Positions 1 to 5,247 of a stretch of 5,247 nucleotides of DNA are shown piece after piece; the first letter of the stretch is position 1, and each line of letters begins with the position of its first letter. Made by a program: the position numbers and the translations under genes. The notes beneath the pieces are model-generated. The model did no database searches and was not told the origin of the DNA. It saw only the letters and a program-made list of their open reading frames with translations. The DNA comes from an uncultured Ruminococcus sp. (GTDB taxonomy: Bacteria > Bacillota > Clostridia > Oscillospirales > Ruminococcaceae), in the NCBI GenBank assembly GCA_947175005.1, contig CAMWLD010000182.1, forward strand, positions 1 through 5,247. The letters run 5' to 3'.

Positions 1-332
1 TCAAAGAAGCTAACAAGAAAATCGAGGAAACGGTGGTAGGCGCATACAAGGCTGTGGAAAGCGGCGTTGTAGGTACGTACAAAAAAGTTGAGGACGGCGT
101 TGTGGGGACATACAAAAAGGTGGAGGATAAATTTGTGGAAAGCTTTCTTGCAAAGGACGGCGAGACTGCCGAGGAAGCAAAAGAACGGATTAAATCCGAA
201 CAGAAACAAGATAACAGGGCAGTTCACACGAGTGCGGAAATAAGCAAAAATATTGCCGAAGCAAACAAACAGATCAGCTCGGACATTGCCAAAGCAAGCG
301 TTGAAAGAAGCAAAAATGCAGGCAAAGTTTAA
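1..332 (+). CDS. Small lysine-rich 11-residue-repeat helical protein, 5' end cut by window edge
   Basis: The reading frame is open from base 3 to the TAA at 330-332. A GTG at 33 could act as a start, but codons upstream already encode matching sequence (KEANKKIEET), no ribosome binding site precedes the GTG, and it falls inside the first repeat. I therefore take the gene as partial at its 5' end. The visible product is about 109 residues, with no signal peptide or membrane segment. Numbering from the GTG, residues 1-33 are three near-identical 11-residue repeats (VVGTYKKVEDG type). Next come FVESFLAKDGETAEEAKERIK (34-54) and a polar helical tail. The tail also keeps an 11-residue spacing: I70/I74 and I81/I85, each followed by A. 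The composition suggests long amphipathic helices that could bind membranes or other proteins. Similar short proteins are, as far as I recall, common and uncharacterised in Clostridia; I assign no function. A terminator-like hairpin separates it from the downstream operon. Confidence 0.75.
   Translation, partial: KEANKKIEETVVGAYKAVESGVVGTYKKVEDGVVGTYKKVEDKFVESFLAKDGETAEEAKERIKSEQKQDNRAVHTSAEISKNIAEANKQISSDIAKASVERSKNAGKV
33..131 (+). repeat. Three tandem 33-bp coding repeats (11 residues each)
   Basis: Bases 33-65, 66-98 and 99-131 encode VVGAYKAVESG, VVGTYKKVEDG and VVGTYKKVEDK. The second and third units differ by one residue, yet their DNA differs at several synonymous positions (for example GTTGTAGGT versus GTTGTGGGG). 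The protein repeat is therefore kept by selection or is old, and is not a fresh DNA duplication. On an 11-residue (three-turn) helix, V1, Y5 and V8 fall on one face while the lysines and D10 lie elsewhere. Confidence 0.85.
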
Positions 333-402
333 AAGTTATAGGGAATCCCCTAAGTTTCAATGTATTTGGAGTGCACAAAATTAAGTAAAGGAGCTCAGAA
401 AC

Positions 403-456
403 ATGATAACTAAAGCGGCGGCGGGAAACTTCCGCCGCTTTGTAAAATTTCTGTGA
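403..456 (+). CDS. Possible 17-codon leader-type ORF overlapping the terminator hairpin
   Basis: ATG at 403 is preceded by AAAGGAG (387-393) with a 9-base spacer, one of the better ribosome binding sites in the window. The frame encodes MITKAAAGNFRRFVKFL and stops at TGA 454-456. Codons 4-13 are the terminator hairpin itself, so the three alanines and two arginines come from the GCGGCGGCG and CGCCGC arms. It may be a real micropeptide or a translated element that lets ribosomes open the hairpin. It may equally be a chance ORF, or the remnant of a longer gene whose body was lost. No run of a single regulatory amino acid is seen, so classical amino-acid attenuation is not supported. Low confidence as a true gene. 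Confidence 0.2.
   Translation: MITKAAAGNFRRFVKFL
412..441 (+). terminator. GC-rich hairpin, probable transcription terminator
   Basis: The arms AAAGCGGCGG (412-421) and CCGCCGCTTT (432-441) pair perfectly over 10 bases around a 10-base loop. The downstream side is T-rich but interrupted (CTTTGTAAAATTT), so the U-tract is imperfect. The A-rich start and T-rich end mean it could work in both directions. It lies between the repeat-protein gene and the operon promoter, which fits a terminator for the upstream gene. It sits upstream of the predicted -10 element, so it cannot attenuate transcripts starting from that promoter. Confidence 0.65.
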
Positions 457-466
457 ACCGCCCAAA

Positions 467-484
467 TTTAACAATACTTTAACA
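467..484 (+). promoter_or_regulatory. Direct repeat TTTAACA-N4-TTTAACA, candidate response-regulator binding site
   Basis: Two exact copies of TTTAACA (467-473 and 478-484) are spaced 11 bases start to start, one turn of DNA. This places both copies on the same face just upstream of the -10 element. OmpR/PhoB-family regulators are known to bind such tandem repeats as dimers; Bacillus PhoP boxes (TTAACA-like hexamers, 5-base gaps) and CiaR sites (TTTAAG repeats) have this layout. The gene directly downstream encodes a regulator of this family, so autoregulation is the natural inference. No third copy is seen 11 bases further upstream. Confidence 0.5.
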
Positions 485-490
485 TCAGTA

Positions 491-499
491 TGCTATAAT
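491..499 (+). promoter_or_regulatory. Extended -10 promoter element of the five-gene operon
   Basis: TGCTATAAT matches the extended -10 consensus TGnTATAAT perfectly, with expected transcription start near 506 and a leader of about 25 bases. At the usual 17-base spacing the -35 position (471-476) reads ACAATA, a poor match to TTGACA, and the direct repeat overlaps this area. This is the pattern of a promoter that uses an extended -10 and/or an activator in place of a -35 element. The regulator gene's ribosome binding site GGAGGG (519-524) follows, 6 bases before ATG 531. Confidence 0.7.
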
Positions 500-530
500 T
501 AGCCAAACTCTTTTAATCGGAGGGACGGCT

Positions 531-1202
531 ATGTTTAAAATATTGGTTGTTGAGGACGACAAAGACCTTAACAAAACCATCTGCGCATACCTTAACGGCA
601 ACGGCTGCGAGGCGGTAGGGTGCTTTGACGGAAACGAGGGGTACAATGCCCTTTACGGAAATGTGTTTGACCTTATTATTTCCGATATTATGATGCCCGG
701 GGTGGACGGGTTTGAGTTTGCGGAAAATGTGCGTGCGCTCGACCGTGAGATTCCCATTCTGTTTATGACCGCAAGAGATGACATAGGCTCAAAGCAGCGG
801 GGCTATCGGCTGGGGATAGACGATTACATGGTAAAGCCTGTTGACCCGGAAGAACTGCTCCTTAAAATAGGTGCGCTGATGAGGCGGGCGAAAATTGCAA
901 GCGAAAAGGAAATAAGGATAGGGGATTTTACTCTCAATGCAGAGGAACGGTCGGCAATGCTGGGGGACGAGGAAATAACCCTTACCGTCCGTGAATTCAA
1001 CCTGTTATATAAGCTTCTTTCGTATCCGAAAAAGACCTTTACACGTTCGCAGCTGATGAATGAATTCTGGGATCCCGACAGCGAATCGGGGCTGCGGACG
1101 GTGGACGTTTATATGAGAAAGCTCAGGGAAAAATTATCCCGCTGCACAGGTTTTGAAATAGTCACCGTTCATGGGCTGGGCTACAAGGCGGTGCTCAAAT
1201 GA
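531..1202 (+). CDS. OmpR/PhoB-family DNA-binding response regulator
   Basis: The 223-residue length is typical for the family. The receiver domain (about 2-117) has the acidic pocket E8-D9-D10, phosphoacceptor D52 in the motif SDIMMPGVDGFEF, switch residue T80 (FMTAR) and the conserved lysine K102 in VKP. A winged-helix DNA-binding domain follows (about 127-222): LTVREFNLLYKLLSYP, the recognition helix region around SGLRTVDVYMRKLREKL, and the wing ending VHGLGYKAVLK. All key residues are present, so it should be phosphorylated by the kinase encoded next to it and bind DNA as a dimer. The start at ATG 531 is supported by GGAGGG at 519-524. The TTTAACA direct repeat in its own promoter is a likely target. 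The regulon cannot be read from the sequence. PhoP-, CiaR- or VanR-like roles are possible, so I give no gene symbol. Confidence 0.97.
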   Translation: MFKILVVEDDKDLNKTICAYLNGNGCEAVGCFDGNEGYNALYGNVFDLIISDIMMPGVDGFEFAENVRALDREIPILFMTARDDIGSKQRGYRLGIDDYMVKPVDPEELLLKIGALMRRAKIASEKEIRIGDFTLNAEERSAMLGDEEITLTVREFNLLYKLLSYPKKTFTRSQLMNEFWDPDSESGLRTVDVYMRKLREKLSRCTGFEIVTVHGLGYKAVLK

Positions 1203-2257
1203 ATGAGAAAAAAACGTCCGGATTTCTGCGGGGACTTATGCGGTTTGCAATGTTTACGGGGGCGATCTCCTTTGCGGTCACCTGTTCGTTTTTGCTGTTT
1301 TTGCAGTCAATGGAGCTGGAAAGAGAGCTGCTGGAACGGAACGCCAAGGCAACGTTTCTTAATATTGTGCTGCTCACGGTGATTTTTTTCACAATTGATA
1401 TTGTTTACAGAAAATATACCGTGGAAAGACCTGTGAAAAATATAATCAAGGCTCTGGACAGAATAACCAAGGGGGATTTTTCCGTGCGTATTCCCCGTTC
1501 AAAGGGCGGCGAGGGCTTTGAGATAATTGCGGACAGGATCAACATTATGACCGAAGAACTGGGAAGTGTTGAGACCCTGCGGACGGATTTTATCGCCAAT
1601 GTTTCCCATGAGCTGAAAACCCCTCTGTCGGTCATGAACAATTACGGTATGCTGCTGCAAAACCCCGACCTGCCCGAATCCGAAAGGCTGCAATATGCCA
1701 AGGAGGTAACGGCGGCTTCGAGGAATTTATCCAATTTAATAACAAATATCCTGCGACTGAATAAGCTGGAAAATCAGCAGATATTTCCCGAGAGCCGTCC
1801 TTATAATTTAAGTGAGCAGCTTTGCGAATGTCTTTTGAATTTCGAGGACGTCTGGGAGAAGAAAAAGCTTGATATAGACACGGATATTGAAGACGATGTT
1901 ATAATAAATGCCGACGCCGAAATGCTTTCCTTAGTGTGGAACAATCTTTTTTCAAATGCGGTGAAATTTACCGATGATAACGGGAAAATATATGTTTCAC
2001 TGAAAAGGGAAAAGGGCTGTGCAAAGGTCACGGTAGCGGACACGGGCTGCGGTATGTCCCCCGAAACGGGCAGGCATATTTTTGAAAAATTCTATCAGGG
2101 GGATACATCTCATCAGACAAAGGGAAACGGTCTCGGACTTGCTCTGGTGAAAAGAGTTGCGGATATAACAGGGGCGGATATTTCCGTACAAAGCGAGCCG
2201 GGAAAGGGTAGTACATTTACGGTAAAATTAGGGTGTGATGAAAATGAATGGGTTTAA
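1199..2257 (+). CDS. Sensor histidine kinase with minimal extracellular loop
   Basis: This 352-residue membrane kinase overlaps the regulator gene by ATGA (1199-1202), so the pair should be translationally coupled. Helix 1 lies at about 13-35 and helix 2 at about 53-70, leaving only about 16 highly charged residues (37-52) outside the cell. There is no room for a periplasmic-type sensor domain. A HAMP-like linker follows (about 70-122, with VKNIIKALDRITKGDFSVRI). The dimerisation/phosphoacceptor helix carries H137 in FIANVSHELKTPLS. The ATPase domain shows the N box (NNLFSNAVKFT, 248-258), G1 box DTGCGM (281-286), F box FEKFYQGD (295-302) and G2 box GNGLGLAL (309-316). All catalytic motifs are intact. 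The signal is probably sensed within or at the membrane, or delivered by a partner; the membrane protein encoded next is a candidate partner by position only. The ligand is unknown. Confidence 0.96.
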   Translation: MNEKKTSGFLRGLMRFAMFTGAISFAVTCSFLLFLQSMELERELLERNAKATFLNIVLLTVIFFTIDIVYRKYTVERPVKNIIKALDRITKGDFSVRIPRSKGGEGFEIIADRINIMTEELGSVETLRTDFIANVSHELKTPLSVMNNYGMLLQNPDLPESERLQYAKEVTAASRNLSNLITNILRLNKLENQQIFPESRPYNLSEQLCECLLNFEDVWEKKKLDIDTDIEDDVIINADAEMLSLVWNNLFSNAVKFTDDNGKIYVSLKREKGCAKVTVADTGCGMSPETGRHIFEKFYQGDTSHQTKGNGLGLALVKRVADITGADISVQSEPGKGSTFTVKLGCDENEWV

Positions 2258-3176
2258 AAACGGACTTAACAAAATACTTTTTCCGCCTGTATGGGTAATT
2301 GTTTTATGCTCTGTTATCGGTTTTCCCGGGGTCATAATAGCCTTGATATTTCTGGAGAGCACAAACCCCATTTCCTATTTTTTCTATGTGCTGTCCGCTT
2401 ATGCGCTTACGCTTGTATGCGCAAATTTTCCGAGGGCTAAAAGGCGGTGCTATGAGCTTATTCACGGAGATGAACTTAAAGCTGTGGTGGCTTTCCGCAG
2501 ATTTATGTACAGTCACAAGTACACGGCTTTGTATATGGACGATATTGAATTCCGTGCAAAGACGGCGCTGTACAGCGGGCTTGCGGTCAATATGTTCTAT
2601 GCGGTCTTTAAATGTGCGACGGGGGTATTGTTCCGCTCGGCGTGGCTGTGGGCGATAGGGATATATTATGCGGTGCTGGGAATTATCAGAGTTGTTCTGC
2701 TGCGGAGCGTGAACATCAGCGGCAGAAAAGAGCAGGAAAGAGAAAAGCTGATACACGATTACAAAAGCGCACGGCTTTGCGGGATACTCATGTTTGTTCT
2801 GAACGGTACAATGACGGGAATGACCGTACAGATGATATGGCAGAACAGAAGCTACGAATACAAGGGATATATTATTTACATATCCGCTCTTTACGCATTT
2901 TACAGCCTTATAACGGCGATAGTGAATGTGGTGAAGTTTGCGAAGATAAAAAGTCCCATATTGTCGGCGGCGAAAATTCTTGCGCTGGCTGGTGCGCTTA
3001 TGTCCATGTTCGCCCTGCAAACGGCTATGTTTTCGTCATTCGGCGGCGGAGAGGAATTGCAGCAGCTGATGAACACTATTACGGGCGGGGCGGTTTGTCT
3101 TATTGTTATGGGTATGGCGGTATTTATGATACTGCGGGCAAACAGCAAGCTGAAAAAAATATTGCAGGAAAATTGA
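2238..3176 (+). CDS. Uncharacterised polytopic membrane protein (about eight helices)
   Basis: I do not recognise a named family. The start is uncertain: GTG 2235, ATG 2238 and ATG 2244 are in frame and overlap the kinase gene by 23, 20 or 14 bases. The weak AGGG at 2230-2233 suits 2238 or 2244; 2238 is used here (312 residues). Hydrophobic segments lie near 18-39, 45-64, 110-131, 136-155, 180-201, 211-232, 244-265 and 281-300. A cytoplasm-like charged loop (65-108: PRAKRRCYELIHGDELK, then HKYTALYMDDIEFRAK) and a second basic loop (156-179) separate helix pairs, suggesting both ends are inside. Distinct motifs include WAIGIYYAVLGIIR (138-151), QMIWQNRSYEY (198-208), KSPILSAAK (238-246) and ITGGAVCLIVMGMAVFMI (281-298). 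No ATP-binding, protease or transporter signature is visible. Overlap with the kinase gene suggests it is made with, and may act with, the two-component system as accessory sensor, transporter or output. Confidence 0.9.
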   Translation: MKMNGFKNGLNKILFPPVWVIVLCSVIGFPGVIIALIFLESTNPISYFFYVLSAYALTLVCANFPRAKRRCYELIHGDELKAVVAFRRFMYSHKYTALYMDDIEFRAKTALYSGLAVNMFYAVFKCATGVLFRSAWLWAIGIYYAVLGIIRVVLLRSVNISGRKEQEREKLIHDYKSARLCGILMFVLNGTMTGMTVQMIWQNRSYEYKGYIIYISALYAFYSLITAIVNVVKFAKIKSPILSAAKILALAGALMSMFALQTAMFSSFGGGEELQQLMNTITGGAVCLIVMGMAVFMILRANSKLKKILQEN

Positions 3177-3222
3177 TGAGAGGTTCATGAACGGTCGAAT
3201 GCCGCAGCGTTTGAGTGTTAAT

Positions 3223-3228
3223 AAGGAG
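3223..3228 (+). promoter_or_regulatory. Ribosome binding site that fixes the start of the 130-residue gene
   Basis: AAGGAG lies 8 bases before ATG 3237, an ideal distance. The in-frame GTG at 3228 overlaps this site and cannot be the start, so the shorter product beginning MDKSEKFEY is preferred. Confidence 0.8.
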
Positions 3229-3236
3229 TGATTTTT

Positions 3237-3629
3237 ATGGATAAAAGTGAAAAATTTGAGTACACCTATTCCCCGAAGCAGCAAACAGAGCTGGAGAATA
3301 TCCGCAGGAAATATTCGGGCGACCCGGAGGAAACGAAAATGGAAAGGCTGAGAAGGCTTGACAAAAGCGTTACCCGACCCGCAAATGTGATCGCTATTTC
3401 ATTGGGGATAGTCGGCACGCTTACTATGGGCGTCGGAATGTGCTGCGTTCTGGAGTGGGACATATTTGTGCCTGGGATAATCATAGGCGTTATCGGAATG
3501 GCGGTTATGGGGATAGCTTACCCTGTTTTTAAGGCCGTTACTGCCCTGCGTAAAAAGAAAATTGCTCCCGAGATACTGCGGCTTGCGGAGGAGATCGAAC
3601 AGGAAAGCTTTTTCGGGAGGGCGGAATGA
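3237..3629 (+). CDS. Small two-helix membrane protein of unknown function
   Basis: The product is 130 residues. A charged N-terminal region (1-47: YSPKQQTELENIRRKY, then ETKMERLRRLDKSVTR) looks helical and cytoplasmic. Helix 1 (about 50-72) contains GTLTMGVGMCC and helix 2 (about 76-98) contains FVPGIIIGVIGMAVMGIAYPVF. The two are joined by a very short loop (EWD, 73-75), so this is a tight hairpin with both ends inside. A basic, then acidic, tail follows (KKKIAPEILRLAEEIEQE). Glycines and small residues spaced along both helices suggest close packing or self-association. From memory, proteins of this kind in Clostridia have sometimes been labelled dihydropteridine reductase; no nucleotide-binding or redox motif here supports that label. 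It lies 60 bases after the eight-helix gene and 35 bases before the cardiolipin synthase gene, and is probably in the same transcript. Confidence 0.88.
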   Translation: MDKSEKFEYTYSPKQQTELENIRRKYSGDPEETKMERLRRLDKSVTRPANVIAISLGIVGTLTMGVGMCCVLEWDIFVPGIIIGVIGMAVMGIAYPVFKAVTALRKKKIAPEILRLAEEIEQESFFGRAE

Positions 3630-3664
3630 GCCTCGGAAAAACTTTTTAAAGGAGCAGTAAAAAA

Positions 3665-5224
3665 ATGAGAAAGAAAATCATTACCTATGATAAAAACGGA
3701 CAGCAGGTGGAAAAGGAAGTTTTCAATATTCCCTTCAGGTTTATTTTTGCTGTTGCCCTGACGGTCATAGAAACGGCTATGGTGCTGGCAATTGTTATAG
3801 CGCTGATGTATGTTCCTTATTTTCCTATACTGGTTCTGCTGACGCTTATAAGCGTGGTGCTTATGATAATCAATTCAAACGATAACCCCGATTATAAGAT
3901 ACCGTGGCTGCTGATAGTTCTGACAATACCCGTGGCGGGATTTATGATCTATTTTATGTATTACTCCAGGCGGTTTCCCAAAAAATATATAAGGCGCTTA
4001 GAGAGGCTTGCTTCCATTGAAATAAAGAACGACTCCGAGGAATTTGCTGCTTTGAAAAAGGAAGATATAGGCGCTTACGGTCAGGCGATGCAGATATGCA
4101 AAACAGCGGCTGTGCACCTTTACCGCAATACTTGTATACAATATTTTGATGTGGGAGAAAAAATGCACGAGGCTATGCTTTGCGACCTTAGAAATGCGGA
4201 GAAATATATTTTCATGGAATATTTTCTTATAGAACCGGGGGTCTTCTGGAATTCCATTCTGGAGATATTAAAGGAAAAGGCTGCGGCGGGAACAGAGGTC
4301 AGGCTGGTTTATGACGATATAGGCTGCATGGCTCTGCTGCCAGGGGATTATTACAAAACGCTGCGTAAAATGGGGATACAAGCCGTTCCCTTTGCTAAGC
4401 TCAAGGGACAGGCCAACAATGAATTCAACAACAGAAGCCACAGAAAGATAACGGTGATCGACGGAAAGATCGGCTACACGGGCGGGATTAACATTTCCGA
4501 CGAATATATAAACGTTACTCACCCCTTCGGTCACTGGAAGGACACGGGAATACGCCTGGAGGGAGAGGCTGCGGCAGAGCTTGCCAAAATGTTCATAACC
4601 GACTATTCCCTTAATTTCAGAAAAAGCAGCGACGAATACGAAAAATACTGTATTCCCGAAAAGCGGGAGGGGAGCGGCTTCCTCATACCTTTCGGCAGCG
4701 GTCCGAAGCCCATGTACAAAAGAGAGGTGGGCAAGGGGGTAATTATGAATATGCTGAACTGTGCCAAGCATTATGTTTACATAACTACTCCATATCTTAT
4801 AATCGACAATGAACTTAGCTGTGCAATTGAAAATGCCGCCATAAGAGGCGTGGACATAAAAATCGTCACTCCGGGCATTCCCGATAAAAAAGTCATTTTC
4901 GGAATGACCAGAAGCAGCTATAAGCGGCTTATTGACAGCGGCGTTCAGATATATGAATATACTCCTGGCTTCATTCATGCAAAGATGTATGTATGCGATG
5001 ATGAAATAGCTGTGATAGGCACGATAAATCTTGATTACAGAAGTCTTGTTCATCATTTTGAAAACGGCGTATGGCTTTATAAATGCGATACGGTGGGAGA
5101 GATCAAATCGGATATTTTGGATACTGTTTCAAAGTCCCGCAAAATTGAAGCCGACACAATCAATGATAATCTCTTTATCCGATTTTTGCGGTCGGTGATA
5201 AGAATTTTTGCACCTATGCTTTAG
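3665..5224 (+). CDS. cls: Cardiolipin synthase (phospholipase D superfamily)
   Basis: The 519-residue length is close to the usual 480-510 of bacterial Cls. Three hydrophobic segments at the N-terminus (about 25-49, 52-69, 80-99) include the family's NDNPDYKIPWLLIVLTIPV region (72-90). Two HKD catalytic motifs follow: H259, K261 and D266 in HRKITVIDGKIGYTGGIN, and H438, K440 and D445 in HAKMYVCDDE, followed by IGTINLDYRS. Both are intact, so the enzyme should be active. Enzymes of this family join two phosphatidylglycerol molecules into cardiolipin and glycerol at the inner face of the cytoplasmic membrane, through a phosphohistidine intermediate. EYFLIEPG (residues about 180-187) and GHWKDTGIRLEG (around 290-301) are further family-like stretches. 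ATG 3665 has AAAGGAG at 3648-3654, a slightly long 10-base spacing. It is the last gene seen of the operon, implying membrane-lipid remodelling as an output of the two-component system. A related PLD-type phospholipid synthase with another headgroup acceptor cannot be excluded. Confidence 0.95.
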   Translation: MRKKIITYDKNGQQVEKEVFNIPFRFIFAVALTVIETAMVLAIVIALMYVPYFPILVLLTLISVVLMIINSNDNPDYKIPWLLIVLTIPVAGFMIYFMYYSRRFPKKYIRRLERLASIEIKNDSEEFAALKKEDIGAYGQAMQICKTAAVHLYRNTCIQYFDVGEKMHEAMLCDLRNAEKYIFMEYFLIEPGVFWNSILEILKEKAAAGTEVRLVYDDIGCMALLPGDYYKTLRKMGIQAVPFAKLKGQANNEFNNRSHRKITVIDGKIGYTGGINISDEYINVTHPFGHWKDTGIRLEGEAAAELAKMFITDYSLNFRKSSDEYEKYCIPEKREGSGFLIPFGSGPKPMYKREVGKGVIMNMLNCAKHYVYITTPYLIIDNELSCAIENAAIRGVDIKIVTPGIPDKKVIFGMTRSSYKRLIDSGVQIYEYTPGFIHAKMYVCDDEIAVIGTINLDYRSLVHHFENGVWLYKCDTVGEIKSDILDTVSKSRKIEADTINDNLFIRFLRSVIRIFAPML

Positions 5225-5247
5225 GCTGTAACTGTGAGATTTATGGT

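Noticed and set aside
33..332. Treating GTG 33 as the true start of the repeat-protein gene
   Set aside because: The frame is open and similar in character upstream to the window edge, and there is no Shine-Dalgarno sequence before base 33. The GTG codes for valine within the first repeat.
339..352. Small hairpin TAGGG-AATC-CCCTA just after the first gene's stop codon
   Set aside because: The stem is only 5 bases and no T-run follows. A much stronger hairpin lies 60 bases further on, so I do not call it a terminator.
2304..3020. 238-codon open frame on the - strand, antisense to the eight-helix protein gene
   Set aside because: It overlaps a well-supported membrane protein gene completely. 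Its translation is rich in H, R, Q and Y with no hydrophobic or domain pattern, and no ribosome binding site was apparent. It is a codon-bias shadow.
2612..3190. 192-codon + strand open frame overlapping the same gene in another frame
   Set aside because: The composition (many C, R, Y, G; no recognisable domain) looks like an out-of-frame reading. The coupled frame ending at 3176 gives regular membrane helices instead.
3183..3192. Perfect palindrome GTTCATGAAC in the gap before the 130-residue gene
   Set aside because: A lone 10-base palindrome is expected by chance in 5 kb. No -10/-35 pair lies nearby to make it an operator.
3177..3236. Possible internal promoter (TTGAGT at 3211-3216) between the eight-helix and two-helix protein genes
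   Set aside because: There is no -10 hexamer at a suitable distance, as the ribosome binding site and start codon follow immediately. The genes are more simply read as one operon.
4268..5056. 262-codon open frame on the - strand inside cls
   Set aside because: It lies fully within cls, over both intact HKD motifs. Its translation has no coherent domain, and it is best explained as a shadow of the enzyme gene.

Overview
The window looks like a stretch of a low-to-mid GC Gram-positive anaerobe, most likely a Clostridia member of the Ruminococcus/Oscillospiraceae type. The reasons are strong AGGAGG-like ribosome binding sites, a GC content that looks to be in the mid-40s, lysine-rich proteins, and the types of small membrane proteins present. 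This placement is an inference, not a measurement. All supported genes lie on the + strand.

Region 1 (1-332) is the 3' end of a gene for a small, lysine-rich, soluble helical protein built from 11-residue repeats; its true start is probably left of the window. Region 2 (333-530) is a 198-base intergenic stretch. It holds a GC-rich hairpin that probably ends transcription of the first gene (412-441) and a tiny 17-codon ORF with a good ribosome binding site that runs through that hairpin. It also holds a clear promoter, with an extended -10 element TGCTATAAT (491-499) preceded by a direct repeat of TTTAACA at an 11-base period (467-484). Such repeats are typical targets of OmpR/PhoB-family response regulators.

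Region 3 (531-5224) reads as one five-gene operon: an OmpR-family response regulator; a sensor histidine kinase (4-base ATGA overlap); an uncharacterised membrane protein with about eight helices (overlapping the kinase gene end); a 130-residue protein with two membrane helices; and a cardiolipin synthase-type phospholipase D enzyme. No internal terminator or convincing internal promoter was seen. The last 23 bases hold nothing recognisable.

The simplest working model, which is inference, is a membrane-sensing module. The kinase has almost no extracellular domain (about 16 residues between its two helices), so it probably senses something in or at the membrane. The regulator probably binds the repeat in its own promoter, and the output includes a cardiolipin synthase that changes membrane lipid composition, plus two orphan membrane proteins of unknown function. 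The window shows no CRISPR array, transposon, phage gene, tRNA or rRNA.
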